DNA of 52,250 nt from assembly GCA_034189085.1 (NCBI GenBank), contig JAXHVH010000013.1, positions 1 through 52,250 of the forward strand, given 5' to 3'. Below, piece after piece: positions 23,967 through 33,419 of the stretch. A program made the translations under genes and the position numbers. The stretch comes from M55B129 sp034189085. Its GTDB lineage: Bacteria; Bacillota; Dethiobacteria; DTU022. How positions within the stretch are numbered: position 1 is the stretch's first letter; every line of letters starts with the position of its first letter. The notes beneath the pieces are model-generated. The model saw nothing but the letters and a program-made list of their open reading frames with translations. It was not told the DNA's origin and ran no database searches.

Positions 23967-25085
23967 ATGAAAAAGAAACTTTTGATGTTTTTCGGGCTTT
24001 TGCTGGTATTTGCGCTGCTCTTTAGTGTTGTCGGATGCGGTGGAGATACCGCCGAACCGCCGGCTGATGAAGAACCGACTGATGAAGAACCAGGTGACGA
24101 AGAACCGGCTGATGAAGAACCGGCCGGAGATGCAGAAGTAGTAGAACTCACCTTCGCTCACCCTTTCCCGGCAACCCATCATCACCATGAGGACATTATT
24201 GTCCCCTTTGTTGAAGAAATCATGGAGAAAAGTGAAGGCCGGATCGTCATTAACCTTCATCCCGGCGGATCTATTACCACGGGAACATCGGCTATCGATG
24301 ACGTTTCCAGCGGGGCCGTGGATATGATCTGGACCATCCAGGGTTACACAGCGGGCCGTTTCCCGTTAACCGAAATGATCGAGTTCTTCGATCATTTCAA
24401 CTCCGGAGAAGAAGCAACCAGAACAATCTGGGGCCTGCTGGAGCAGAACGAGGAGTTCCAGGAAGAATACAGCGACTTTAAAGTCTTCAACTTCTATACT
24501 GGCGACGTCAGCGACGTCTACACTTCGAACAAAGCTATTAAATCTCCGGCAGATCTGCAGGGTATTAAACTGAGAAGCGCCAGCCCGATGGTCGACAAGG
24601 CCCTGGCCAAATTCGGAGCAACCACTGCCGGCATGCCCATGCCCGATGCCTACGACAATATTGAGCGCGGCGTGGTCGACGGACTGGCCACCGGCGCTTC
24701 CGCCATTCCCACCTACAGGCTCAACGAAGTCCTGCAGTACGGGACTGAAGGGATGAACCTCTACGTATCGCCCATGATCATGGGCATGAGCTGGGACGCC
24801 TGGAACAGGCTCACCCCCGAAGACCAGGAGCTTTTTGAAACTATCGGCGGCGAAGCCCTGAGCATCAAGTCGGCGCAGTACTACGACGAACTGCACCAGG
24901 TCGGCCTGGACGCCATGGAAGAAGACGGCATGGAAATTCAATACCTGACCGATGAAGAAAAAGCTGCTTTCGCCGAGCTGGCTGCACCGGTGGTTGATGA
25001 ATATATTGCCGAAATGACCGAAAAAGGTTACAATGCCCAGGAATTCTACGACCAGCTGATCTCCATCAGGGACAGCCTGAGATAA
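23967..25085 (+). CDS. dctP: TRAP transporter solute-binding lipoprotein DctP
   Basis: 372 residues. Signal peptide of ~20 hydrophobic residues with lipobox VVGC, so it is anchored to the outer face of the membrane by lipid. An acidic linker of repeated DEEP units follows (residues ~28-55). The mature domain has the DctP fold, with the GGSITTGTSAIDDVSSGAVDM region and the conserved KLRSASPMVDKAL segment that carries the carboxylate-binding arginine. It captures an organic acid for the DctQM permease. GAGGG 6 bases before ATG. Ligand cannot be deduced. Confidence 0.92.
   Translation: MKKKLLMFFGLLLVFALLFSVVGCGGDTAEPPADEEPTDEEPGDEEPADEEPAGDAEVVELTFAHPFPATHHHHEDIIVPFVEEIMEKSEGRIVINLHPGGSITTGTSAIDDVSSGAVDMIWTIQGYTAGRFPLTEMIEFFDHFNSGEEATRTIWGLLEQNEEFQEEYSDFKVFNFYTGDVSDVYTSNKAIKSPADLQGIKLRSASPMVDKALAKFGATTAGMPMPDAYDNIERGVVDGLATGASAIPTYRLNEVLQYGTEGMNLYVSPMIMGMSWDAWNRLTPEDQELFETIGGEALSIKSAQYYDELHQVGLDAMEEDGMEIQYLTDEEKAAFAELAAPVVDEYIAEMTEKGYNAQEFYDQLISIRDSLR
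24063..24122 (+). repeat. 15-bp in-frame tandem repeat in dctP linker
   Basis: Four units of the type GMTGAYGAAGAACCR encode repeated (A/T/G)DEEP pentapeptides. Unit length is a multiple of three, so copy-number change would lengthen or shorten the linker without a frameshift. Confidence 0.85.
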
Positions 25086-25133
25086 ACATTTCCTGGCAGG
25101 ATCCTGTTAACTATTTAATTGAAGTGTTTTACC

Positions 25134-25178
25134 GGTTACGGTGGCTGCCTTTCGCAGTCACCGTAACCCTTTTACTAT
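25134..25178 (+). terminator. Hairpin between dctP and dctQ
   Basis: A perfect 10-bp outer stem (25134-25143 with 25159-25168) with additional inner pairing, then CTTTTACTATT. Acts as a partial terminator or RNA-stability element, a usual way to make more binding protein than permease. Confidence 0.75.
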
Positions 25179-25300
25179 TGTCCCTTAAGATCATCTCCCG
25201 AATTAATAAATGCGGGATAATAATGATAAAGTTCAACGAAGGGGCACCTTTTCAATAACATTAAATTTTTGTGCATGCCCAATAATGGGAGGTGCTTTTA

Positions 25301-25792
25301 TTGCGGGGGAAAATAAAGAAAATAAATTATTATATGCAGTATGTCAGCGGTTTCACCCTGGTTTTGCTCATGTTCCTTACTGTTGCAGACGTAATAATGC
25401 GCAGTTTCCTTAACCAGCCCATCGGGGGCAGTTACGAGCTTACTTCTGTTTTGCTGACTTTCATCGTTTTTTATGCGGTCGGCCACGCCCAGCATTACAG
25501 GGATCACGTGGTAATCGATGTCCTCTATGATCGCCTGCCCTTCAGGGGCAAACGTTTTATTTCCTATCTCAGTTCAATTATTTATTTGATCATCACCGCC
25601 ATCATGTGCTATGTTGTTTTCTTTTACAGCCAGCAGCTTATCGCTACCAATGCAACTACGGCCATTTTAAAAATACCTCACTGGCCGGTGGTGGTCCTGG
25701 CTGCGGTAGGACTGATCGGTTATTTCATTGCAATAATTGCCGATTTGCTATTCCTTAATGAAGGAGGGATATTGAGTAATGACGTCGATTGA
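25301..25792 (+). CDS. dctQ: TRAP transporter small permease DctQ
   Basis: 163 residues with four hydrophobic segments (about residues 16-38, 47-65, 88-110, 127-150), the DctQ pattern. Family motif around MRSFLNQPIGGSYELT is present. TTG at 25301 is chosen because GGGAGG lies 8 bases upstream; the GTG three codons before overlaps that site. Its stop lies 14 bases inside dctM, coupling the two permease subunits. Confidence 0.9.
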   Translation: MRGKIKKINYYMQYVSGFTLVLLMFLTVADVIMRSFLNQPIGGSYELTSVLLTFIVFYAVGHAQHYRDHVVIDVLYDRLPFRGKRFISYLSSIIYLIITAIMCYVVFFYSQQLIATNATTAILKIPHWPVVVLAAVGLIGYFIAIIADLLFLNEGGILSNDVD

Positions 25793-27077
25793 AATTGGCA
25801 TCCTTGGGATTATTGTTATGCTCGTCCTCCTTTTAATCCGTGTCCCCGTAGGTATTGCCATGACCATTGTGGCCATAGTCGGCAATATTTTGCTTTCTTC
25901 TTTCTGGCCTGCCCTTAACAAGCTGGGCATCGATATCATTCTTATTACCCAGAACTACAGTTTCAGTGTAATTCCGCTCTTTGTCCTGATGGGGCTCTTC
26001 CTGTCGAAGGCCAACCTGGGGGCTGATCTTTACGAAGTAATTAACGGGCTCATCGGCAGATTTAAGGGCGGCATGGCCATTGCTACTATTGGCGCAGGGG
26101 CTGCATTCGGTGCAGTCTGCGGTTCCGTGGTCGCTTCCGTTTCCACCATTGCGGCAGTGGCAGTGCCCGAGATGCGCAAATATGATTACGATACCGGTTT
26201 TGCCGCCGGTGTTTCGGCGGTAGGTTCAACCCTGGGGGTGGTTATTCCGCCCAGCACCGCCCTTGTTGTATACGGTGCTTTGACTGAAGAATCCATTGGC
26301 CAGGTGCTCATCGGCGGTTTCCTGCCCGGGATCATGACCATGATCCTGTTGATGATCACTGTCTACCTGGTTTTACTGTGGAAGCCCAAGCTGGCCCCGG
26401 CAGCTATCACTGACAAAATCCCCTTTCCATGGAAAAAGATAAAATATGTATGGGCCATTCCCCTGATCTTTTTGCTCAGTATTGGCGGCATCTACGGCGG
26501 ATTTTTCACACCGACTGAAGCCGGAGCAGTGGGTGCTTTCCTGTCTCTTCTTTTTTCTGTAAGCATTGGCAGGTTGAAGTGGCCTAATTTCGTTGATGCA
26601 ATTTTTTCTTCAGTCAGGATCACAGCAATGGTCTTCATTATCCTGATCGGGGGTAAGCTCTTCGGTGCTTTCCTGACCAGGAGCCTTATTCCCAAAGCCC
26701 TCACCGACTTCATTGAGGGTTTGCATATTGCGCCTTTCCTGATCATTTTATTCATTTTGCTTATCTACACAGTAATGGGTACTTTCATGGATGAAATGGC
26801 CACCCTGGTGATCATGACACCCATTATTTATCCTATTGTCATGTCCCTGGGCTACAATGGAGTCTGGTTTGGCGTAATGACGATCATGATGCTTCTTACA
26901 GGGCTGCTGACACCGCCTGTAGGTGTGGTCAGCCTGGTAGCAGCCTCCATCACCAAGGTACCCTCTATGCAAGTTTTTGCCGCCCAGTGGCCTTTCTGGA
27001 TCACTCTGATTATTTCCTCGGTCCTGGTGGCAGCTTTTCCCGATATTGTGCTGTTTTTGCCAAGCCTGATGTATTAG
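25779..27077 (+). CDS. dctM: TRAP transporter large permease DctM
   Basis: 432 residues, about 12 membrane segments, normal for DctM. Motifs visible: AAFGAVCGSVVASVSTIAAVAVPEM in the first half and TPPVGVVSLVAASI near the C-terminus, both typical of the ion-transporter superfamily re-entrant regions. It carries the Na+- or H+-driven uptake of the DctP-bound acid. AGGAGG about 11 bases upstream of ATG. Followed by a textbook terminator, so the operon is dctPQM only. Confidence 0.94.
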   Translation: MTSIEIGILGIIVMLVLLLIRVPVGIAMTIVAIVGNILLSSFWPALNKLGIDIILITQNYSFSVIPLFVLMGLFLSKANLGADLYEVINGLIGRFKGGMAIATIGAGAAFGAVCGSVVASVSTIAAVAVPEMRKYDYDTGFAAGVSAVGSTLGVVIPPSTALVVYGALTEESIGQVLIGGFLPGIMTMILLMITVYLVLLWKPKLAPAAITDKIPFPWKKIKYVWAIPLIFLLSIGGIYGGFFTPTEAGAVGAFLSLLFSVSIGRLKWPNFVDAIFSSVRITAMVFIILIGGKLFGAFLTRSLIPKALTDFIEGLHIAPFLIILFILLIYTVMGTFMDEMATLVIMTPIIYPIVMSLGYNGVWFGVMTIMMLLTGLLTPPVGVVSLVAASITKVPSMQVFAAQWPFWITLIISSVLVAAFPDIVLFLPSLMY

Positions 27078-27101
27078 GAACATATTAATGTCAGAAATTT
27101 A

Positions 27102-27139
27102 GAGGGGCTGAACGAATAATGTTCAGCCCCTCATTTTTT
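27102..27139 (+). terminator. Intrinsic terminator of dctPQM
   Basis: 12-bp perfect stem (27102-27113 with 27121-27132), 7-base loop, then A and a run of six T. Confidence 0.93.
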
Positions 27140-27416
27140 ACAGACCACCATTTGGGGTCTGCTAATTCTTTACGATCATGTCTCTGCCATGATTTAATCC
27201 TGGTTACGAGAAATATGAAAGATTTTTCCGGCACCGGTATAAAAATCATTAATCCATGGGATAAAGAAGCCAGCTGATTTTTGAATTGACGGGTTTTAAA
27301 AATAAATTTCTACAGAATTGTATTGAGAATGTGCCACTTTTGAAAGAAAGCTGAATTTAGCTCGGCTAAACTCTCAGGGGCTCACCACTGACAGGACTTA
27401 TGCTGAATCATCTACA

Positions 27417-28073
27417 CTATGAGACTGCCTGCCGCTTCTTGAGGCGCTCGGCCAGGGCCAGGCGGTTTTCTAACCGCTTCAGAAGCCAGTCGGCCAGCAT
27501 GGCCATTAGCAAAACCGGGATGCTGCCCAGCAGGATCTGGCGCAGGGATATGCTGGACAACCCCCTAAAAACAAGCATGCCCAGCCCGCCTGCACCAATA
27601 AATGCTGCAATAGTGGTAATACCAATGCAGTTAACTGTAGCCGTGCGTATACCGGCAAATATAACCGATATCGCCAGAGGTAGTTCGATTTTAAAGAGAA
27701 TCTGCATGCGGCTCATACCCATTCCTTCAGCTGCCAGGAAGACACTCTGGTCAATATTGGTGATCCCTACATAGGTATTCTGGACGATGGGTAAAAGAGA
27801 ATAAAGGGACAGAGCAGTAATTGCAGAACGGCTGCCCATACCAATCAATGGCAAAAGCAGGCCGAACATAGCCAGCGAAGGAATTGTATAAATTAACGAT
27901 ACAAGGTTTAACACCAGGGATGACAGTTTCCGGTACTGGGTGGCGAGAATTCCCAGTGGAATACCAATCACCAGGGCGATACCCAGTGAAATGCCCACCA
28001 GGCTCAGGTGCTCCAGGCTTAACTGCTGGACCCTGTCCAGATTGTTTAATGCATATTGCCAGAATTCAATCAC
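27417..28073 (-). CDS. opuCD: OpuC-type ABC transporter permease (second)
   Basis: 218 residues, five or six membrane helices. Binding-protein-dependent permease of the glycine betaine/carnitine/choline class: the EAA-loop reads AAEGMGMSRMQILFKIELPLA, and GAGGLGMLVFRG follows. GTG 28073 is favoured because GGAGAGG lies ~9 bases upstream; the GTG 11 codons earlier has no ribosome site. Last gene of the minus-strand operon, 245 bases after the binding protein gene. Confidence 0.87.
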   Translation of the reverse strand: MIEFWQYALNNLDRVQQLSLEHLSLVGISLGIALVIGIPLGILATQYRKLSSLVLNLVSLIYTIPSLAMFGLLLPLIGMGSRSAITALSLYSLLPIVQNTYVGITNIDQSVFLAAEGMGMSRMQILFKIELPLAISVIFAGIRTATVNCIGITTIAAFIGAGGLGMLVFRGLSSISLRQILLGSIPVLLMAMLADWLLKRLENRLALAERLKKRQAVS

Positions 28074-28318
28074 CGGGGATGCCCTCTCCTTGTTCTTTGA
28101 CTTCACATCGCTTGCTCTAAATCACTGCTATTTCTGATTGCTTTTCTTATATATTTTATTACATTTATTTCTAAAATTTTTGGTCATCTGTTTTGCTCAT
28201 GTTGCTTTGTCTTTTCAAATCGAGCACCAGTCCAATAGCCGCCCGTCCTGCGGGGAGAGGATGGCGGGGCCGAATGGCTCCCGCCTGTTCCCTTTCCACT
28301 TTCCATCAACTGTCGTTA

Positions 28319-29233
28319 TCAGTCAATATATCCGAGGTCCCGGAGGTAGTCACGGGCTACTGTTTCTGTTTCTTCTTCGTCGATGTCAACCCGGCCGTTC
28401 AGTTCAAGGATCGTTTCCAGATCCAGTCCGTCAAACACTTCATTAACAACATCAGCAATTTCCGGATACTGGTCAAGCGTTTCCTGCCGGATGGTCACTG
28501 CCGCATTGTAGGCGGGGAAAAATTCGAGATTGTCTTCGAGAACCCGCAGGTTAAAGCGGCCTATGCGAGCATCGGTGGCAAAAGCAACAATGACGTCAAC
28601 ATCGCCGCGGTCTGCTGAAATATACATCAGGCCCGGGTCCATCGGTTTGATATCTCCAAAACTGAAACCGTAGTGATCTACCATACCTTCGTACCCATCA
28701 AGCCTGCGCTCCGAAAATTCAACCGAGGTGCCAACGGTCCACTCTCCGGCATGGGGTTCCAGGTCAGAGATAGTTTCAATGCCCCGCTCGGCTGCAATTT
28801 CTTCTTTCAAGGCCAAGGCATAGGTGTTGTTAAATTCAGTGGGATTGAGCCAGACAATATCGTATTTTTCCTTGAAGCCCTCGCTCACAGCATTGTAAGC
28901 TTCCTGCGGATTTGGCAGGGGATCGAGGTCCAGCACATTGCCCAGGGCATCGCCTGTGTAATCCACACTAACATCGATAGCTCCTTCAATGATCGCGTCA
29001 TGGGCCACGGCAGTACCACCCAGGTCGGGACTCAACTCAGTTGGAATGCCAAGGTTCTCCTCAATTAAAATGGCTGTCATATATCCGAGAATGCTCTGTT
29101 CAGTGTAGCGGGCCCACCCGATCTTGACCGGTTCGCCGCTGTCACCGGCCGAACCGCTATCGCCGCAGCCGACAGCAAAAAAAGTCAGCAGAGCAACGAG
29201 GGTCACAGCAATTATCTTAAATCTTGATGTCAT
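28319..29233 (-). CDS. opuCC: OpuC-type substrate-binding lipoprotein
   Basis: 304 residues. Lipoprotein signal with lipobox AVGC at ~20, followed by a GDSG-rich linker. Type II binding-protein fold of the OpuAC/OpuCC class, recognised by KIGWARYTEQSILGYM, DAIIEGAIDVSVDYTGDAL and the GDVDVIVAFATDARI segment. Binds a quaternary amine or similar compatible solute outside the cell. GAGGAGG 8-10 bases before the ATG fixes the start at 29233, not the longer frame. Ligand identity would depend on the aromatic cage, which I cannot assign by eye. Confidence 0.87.
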   Translation of the reverse strand: MTSRFKIIAVTLVALLTFFAVGCGDSGSAGDSGEPVKIGWARYTEQSILGYMTAILIEENLGIPTELSPDLGGTAVAHDAIIEGAIDVSVDYTGDALGNVLDLDPLPNPQEAYNAVSEGFKEKYDIVWLNPTEFNNTYALALKEEIAAERGIETISDLEPHAGEWTVGTSVEFSERRLDGYEGMVDHYGFSFGDIKPMDPGLMYISADRGDVDVIVAFATDARIGRFNLRVLEDNLEFFPAYNAAVTIRQETLDQYPEIADVVNEVFDGLDLETILELNGRVDIDEEETETVARDYLRDLGYID

Positions 29234-29386
29234 GAAAATATCCTCCTCTTTCTTCTTAAAATATTTTTCTTTCGTTCTATGGTTAATTCCACCCGGCCTG
29301 GTTCGACCGCAAGCAGAGTTAGCCTGCTTTGACATTAATTCTTTACGGCTGTGGCCGGAAAGTAAGGACCATGATCAGCCGTTTTA

Positions 29387-30070
29387 TTATACAGTATTGT
29401 AGAGTTCTTCAATGTTATCAAGCTGATAAGGCTTTGTATTGGGGTAATCCCAGTACCAAACCCGATGTTCTTTGCCCTGGGTAGCCTTAACAAATTCGTC
29501 AGCTTGATAAAAACTTGATCCGTAGATCCAGTTGCACATATCGAGAATCGAGGTCATGTGGGCAGCTGTGGTTCCAGCGGTGCAGGCATCCTTGATAATC
29601 GAAATGGTATAACCCATCGTGAAGGCGTCGTAAACCGAGGTGAGGAAGCAGGAATCGGTGAATACACCCATCATGATCAGATGCTCTGCTTTCAATCCGT
29701 CCAGGATCAGTTTCAGGTTGGTCTGATAAAAGGCTGAAAAGCGCTGCTTATTGACGATGAACTCACCGGGCAGGGGGGTTAATTCATCGACGAATTCTTC
29801 GTCCTTTGTCCCCCTGATTGAATAGAGCGGACGTCCATTTTCGTCAACCAGGTCGAATGGATGGTTTTCCACGCCAAACTCATCACGAGAAACCCGTACG
29901 TGAACGACGGGCATTTTTCTACAACGGCAGGCATCAAGCACTTTTTCCGCCGCTTTGACTGTTGGCTCCCAGTTGCAGGCCTTCCAGAACCCGTCAGGGC
30001 GTGATTCCTTCTGCATGTCTATGATAATCAGGACGTTTCTTTCATTTTCGAAATCAGGTATTTTCTTCAT
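29387..30070 (-). CDS. Isochorismatase-fold cysteine hydrolase
   Basis: 227 residues. Catalytic triad of the family is visible: Asp in LIIIDMQKES (~18), Lys in VNKQRFSAF (~108) and Cys in GVFTDSCFLTSVYDA (~144). Members hydrolyse amides such as N-carbamoylsarcosine, nicotinamide or biuret, or the ether bond of isochorismate. An atypical C-terminal ~30 residues rich in Trp and Tyr (HRVWYWDYPNTKPY) follows the fold. It lies between the ATPase and binding-protein genes of an ABC importer, so its substrate is likely derived from the transported compound. GGAGG upstream of ATG. Confidence 0.85.
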   Translation of the reverse strand: MKKIPDFENERNVLIIIDMQKESRPDGFWKACNWEPTVKAAEKVLDACRCRKMPVVHVRVSRDEFGVENHPFDLVDENGRPLYSIRGTKDEEFVDELTPLPGEFIVNKQRFSAFYQTNLKLILDGLKAEHLIMMGVFTDSCFLTSVYDAFTMGYTISIIKDACTAGTTAAHMTSILDMCNWIYGSSFYQADEFVKATQGKEHRVWYWDYPNTKPYQLDNIEELYNTV

Positions 30071-30115
30071 TTCTGTTTTTCCTCCTGGATGTTGTTATGT
30101 TCACTTGCGGTATTT

Positions 30116-31108
30116 TCAGGAAGTCCACAATTTTTTCATTCCCTGGACCAGAGAATAGACGGAAAGATGACCAATTGTCGTCCCTGTGTCGTCGACTACC
30201 GGGATACTCGAGGCCCCGTATTCCACCATCAGGTTAAGGGCATTTTTCAGTGAATCATCCACATTTAAACTTACCCCGTCATAAAAGCCCTCGTCCATTT
30301 CCTTGTGCCTTTCCGGCTTCTCCTGTTCAATTTCCTCAGATTCCAGCAAGCTGCCAACGGGAATGAGGCTTAGATACCTGAGTCCACGGTCGGACCCGGT
30401 TAGATCGGAGACAAATTCGCTGGCCGGCTTGCTGAGAATATTCAAAGGAGTGTCAAATTGCACTACGCGGCCCTGATTCATGACCACGATCCGTTCACCC
30501 ATCTTGAAGGCTTCCTCGATATCGTGGGTAACGAAGACAATAGTCTTCTGAATTTTTTGCTGGATCTTTAAAAATTCGTTCTGTAAATGTTCACGGGTAA
30601 TTGGATCCAACGCCCCGAAGGGTTCATCCATGAGCATGACCGGGGGATCACCAGCCAGGGCCCGGGCTACGCCTACTCTTTGTTGCTGACCGCCACTCAG
30701 TTCTCCGGGAAGCCGCCGGCGAAAATTTTCCGGGATACTGACCAGGTTGAGCATTTCGCTGACCCGTTTATTTATTTTTTCTTTCGGCCACTTTTTGAGA
30801 CGGGGAACTGTGGCCACATTGTCGGCAATGGTCATGTGGGGGAAAAGACCGATGTGCTGAATAACATAGCCGATATCACGGCGCAGCTCCAGGGGATCCA
30901 GTTCCAGGATAGACTGCCCATTGAGCATAATCTGTCCATCTGTCGGTTCTTCGATCCTGTTGAGCATCTTCAGCATGGTCGTCTTGCCACAACCAGAGGG
31001 TCCTACGAGTATGGTTATTTCTCCCTCCCCAAACTGCAGGTTTACTTCATTTACGGCAGGATTGGCACCTTCGGTATAGATTTTTTTAACATTAATTAAC
31101 TCAATCAT
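30116..31108 (-). CDS. opuCA: OpuC-type ABC transporter ATPase with CBS domain
   Basis: 330 residues. ABC domain with Walker A GPSGCGKTT, signature LSGGQQQRVGVARAL, Walker B VMLMDEPFGALD. A C-terminal regulatory part (~residues 265-325) contains one recognisable CBS-type segment (GASSIPVVDDTGTTIGHLS), which in OpuA senses ionic strength or c-di-AMP. ATG with AAGGAG 7 bases upstream. The start overlaps the upstream permease stop by 8 bases. Confidence 0.93.
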   Translation of the reverse strand: MIELINVKKIYTEGANPAVNEVNLQFGEGEITILVGPSGCGKTTMLKMLNRIEEPTDGQIMLNGQSILELDPLELRRDIGYVIQHIGLFPHMTIADNVATVPRLKKWPKEKINKRVSEMLNLVSIPENFRRRLPGELSGGQQQRVGVARALAGDPPVMLMDEPFGALDPITREHLQNEFLKIQQKIQKTIVFVTHDIEEAFKMGERIVVMNQGRVVQFDTPLNILSKPASEFVSDLTGSDRGLRYLSLIPVGSLLESEEIEQEKPERHKEMDEGFYDGVSLNVDDSLKNALNLMVEYGASSIPVVDDTGTTIGHLSVYSLVQGMKKLWTS

Positions 31109-31736
31109 GGCTTCTCCTTTTGCTGAACTGTTTTTCCACCATGAACAAAAGATAGTTCATCAGGATGGCGAGCAGCGCCGTTAGAGCCGACCCGATAATC
31201 AGGGCCGGCCTGTTGGAGGTGGCGATGCCCTGGGCAATGAGAACACCCAGACTGCTGACACCTATATAAGCTGAGAGGGTCAGAACCGATATAGCAATTA
31301 CCGAGGCCACCCGCACGCCGGCAATAATTACCGGCATAGCAATGGGCAGCTCAATTTTAAAGAGGATCTGCTGCTGGCTCATCCCCATTCCTCTTGCCGC
31401 CTCGATAATGTTTTGATCAAGACTGATAATGCTGCTGTAGGTGTTGCGCAGGATAGGCAGAATCCCCTTTACAAAAAATGCAACCAGCGCCGCCACAGCA
31501 CCCGTACCCAAAAAGTAAAGGGCCAGAGCCAGCAAAATCAGGTCCGGGGCCGATTGCAAGCTGTTAAATATCGGCACCAGGAAGGAAAAGCGGTCTGATT
31601 TTACAGTCAGGATACCAAGGATGAGGCCGACGATCGTGGCGATAATGATCGTTATAAAGTACAGTTTCATGTGATCGACGGTCAGGCCAATTATGGTTGT
31701 CCAGTTGTGTGCTATATAACTGCCCAGTTCAGCCAT
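31101..31736 (-). CDS. opuCB: OpuC-type ABC transporter permease (first)
   Basis: 211 residues, about five membrane helices. EAA-loop AARGMGMSQQQILFKIELPIA and the following GVSSLGVLIAQGIA place it in the same permease class as the last gene of the operon; the two likely form a heterodimeric channel. I take the ATG at 31736 (GGAG 12 bases upstream); the upstream ATG at 31766 has no ribosome site. Heads the operon opuCB-opuCA-hydrolase-opuCC-opuCD, an order differing from the usual A-B-C-D. Confidence 0.87.
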   Translation of the reverse strand: MAELGSYIAHNWTTIIGLTVDHMKLYFITIIIATIVGLILGILTVKSDRFSFLVPIFNSLQSAPDLILLALALYFLGTGAVAALVAFFVKGILPILRNTYSSIISLDQNIIEAARGMGMSQQQILFKIELPIAMPVIIAGVRVASVIAISVLTLSAYIGVSSLGVLIAQGIATSNRPALIIGSALTALLAILMNYLLFMVEKQFSKRRSHD

Positions 31737-31944
31737 CAGCCCCGGTTGCTCCTTTCTAAATACCATAATATATTATTAATATCAATTTTAACCATATCTA
31801 CAAATACAAATATAGCAGGATCGCAACATAAAATAGTTGAAGAATAATTCAATAACCACCAATTAATCTATTGGAAGGGAAACTTTTTTATTCTAAGCAT
31901 CAATACTATTTATTAAATATCCTTACTAAATAGATATCTTCTTG

Positions 31945-31973
31945 ATAGTATCAAAACAGTAACCATTCGTCAA
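31945..31973 (-). promoter_or_regulatory. Sigma-A promoter of the OpuC-type operon
   Basis: Minus strand TTGACG (31968-31973), 17-base spacer, TACTAT (31945-31950). The leader to opuCB is ~200 bases and AT-rich, with no coding frame; room for regulation. Confidence 0.65.
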
Positions 31974-32025
31974 ATAAAGCAAACATGAATTAGTTTGACG
32001 CAGGATATTTACCACAGGCATAATG

Positions 32026-33363
32026 TCAGGCCGAAGGCATCTGCAGGAGCCTCATTAACGGTCCAATATTTTCCATATCTTCAAGATTGTTAAGACATTG
32101 CTTTATTTCATCAATCTCCTCTCTCGTCTTGACCGTGCCAGCCAACCAGTTGAATTTTGCTTTTAATTCTTCTTCGTTCAGAGGATTGTCGGGATCTCCC
32201 TTGGCCTGGACCGGACCGGAACTGAAATTACGACCGTCTTTTGTCGTAATCTCCACCTCGGCTTCAGCCACCGCCGGAAATTTTTCATCGAATCGGGGAT
32301 CGTGTCTTATTTCGATCCTGGCCAGCATATTAAGAATAGCCGGATTTTTCAGCTTTTCGTCCAGCACCTGGTCCGGGCCTACCTCTCCGTCAACAATAGC
32401 CGCAGCCAGAGGGTAGCAGATGCTGTATTGGGCCTCTTCGGTATTGCAGGGGAATTCTTTCCCAAGGCGGGCACTTTCTCGAAAAGTCAGGACTTTGATC
32501 CGTTCGATATCGCGGTGACATAATTTATGACTATCCATCAGCTGCAGGGCGGCTGCCATTGGTGGCTGGGCCCATCTGCAGCAAGCATATGGTTTGAAGT
32601 ATAAATCCAGAATATTATAGGTCTTGCCGAGAGATTCAACCTGCGGTGCATACTCGCTAAAACCAAATAAGCTCGGTATTCCAGTAAAACCACGTGCTGC
32701 CATCAGGGCGGCAGTCACGCCCGTTGGGCTGCCCCAGCCGATGCCGTCTTTGACCATAGCCGGGTAATCAATACAACGCATCATCGGATTTACCGGGGCC
32801 TGGTATTCAGCAATACCCAGGGCATGAAAAGTTTGCTCTTCCTTCAGATCAAGCATCACGGCAGCAGTTGACGCAGCTGCGATCGTACCCCAGGAGCCGG
32901 AAGCATGGTAAATGGGGTAGTGACGATGCCAGATGAGGCCGGCCCGGGTACCCACTTCATAACCGGCGACTATTGCCTCGATCAACCGGCGTCCTGAACC
33001 GCCCACATATTCGGCAGTGGCCAGAGCAGCCGGGATAACCAGAGCGCCTGGATGTCCTTTTACCAGTCTATACCCATCATCAATATCAATAGCATTTGCC
33101 TGGAAGGCGTTAGCAAATGCTGCTCCGACGCAGCCGCTCTTTTCGTTTGTCATAACTACGGTTGCTTCGCTGCCCGGCCATACTGCGACGGCAAGATCTC
33201 TGGCTTTGGACGCCACTGCAGTGCGGCTTCCACCGAGGATGGAGCCCAGAAGATCCATCAGGCAATTTTTTGCCCGTCTAACCACTGCCGGTGGAAAATC
33301 TTCGTAGTTTACATTTCTAATGTACCTTGCTACATCCAGGTTGCCTTTTTCTATTTTCTCCAC
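32026..33363 (-). CDS. MmgE/PrpD-family protein
   Basis: 445 residues, the family length. All-alpha N-terminal domain with conserved AIDIDDGYRLVKGHPGALVIPAALA, then ASGSWGTIAAASTAA and the basic WGSPTGVTAALMAARG segment. Known members are 2-methylcitrate dehydratase and relatives such as iminodisuccinate epimerase or cis-aconitate decarboxylase. No prpB/prpC neighbours are present, so propionate catabolism is not supported. GTG start with no convincing ribosome site. It lies upstream of the OpuC-type promoter and 56 bases after the ManC fusion gene. Confidence 0.83.
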   Translation of the reverse strand: MEKIEKGNLDVARYIRNVNYEDFPPAVVRRAKNCLMDLLGSILGGSRTAVASKARDLAVAVWPGSEATVVMTNEKSGCVGAAFANAFQANAIDIDDGYRLVKGHPGALVIPAALATAEYVGGSGRRLIEAIVAGYEVGTRAGLIWHRHYPIYHASGSWGTIAAASTAAVMLDLKEEQTFHALGIAEYQAPVNPMMRCIDYPAMVKDGIGWGSPTGVTAALMAARGFTGIPSLFGFSEYAPQVESLGKTYNILDLYFKPYACCRWAQPPMAAALQLMDSHKLCHRDIERIKVLTFRESARLGKEFPCNTEEAQYSICYPLAAAIVDGEVGPDQVLDEKLKNPAILNMLARIEIRHDPRFDEKFPAVAEAEVEITTKDGRNFSSGPVQAKGDPDNPLNEEELKAKFNWLAGTVKTREEIDEIKQCLNNLEDMENIGPLMRLLQMPSA

Positions 33364-33419
33364 CTCTGCTTGCTAGATAAATTCGTTGTTCACATTAAAA
33401 AATAAAACTGCTATTTTTA

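Noticed and set aside
27140..27160. CAGACC/GGTCTG hairpin after the dctM terminator
   Set aside because: 6-bp stem without a T tract in either direction; not needed for termination.
27340..27395. AAACTCTCAGG and GGAC motifs resembling the 3' part of a glycine riboswitch
   Set aside because: The GCCGAAGG half and the P1 stem are missing, and no plus-strand gene follows.
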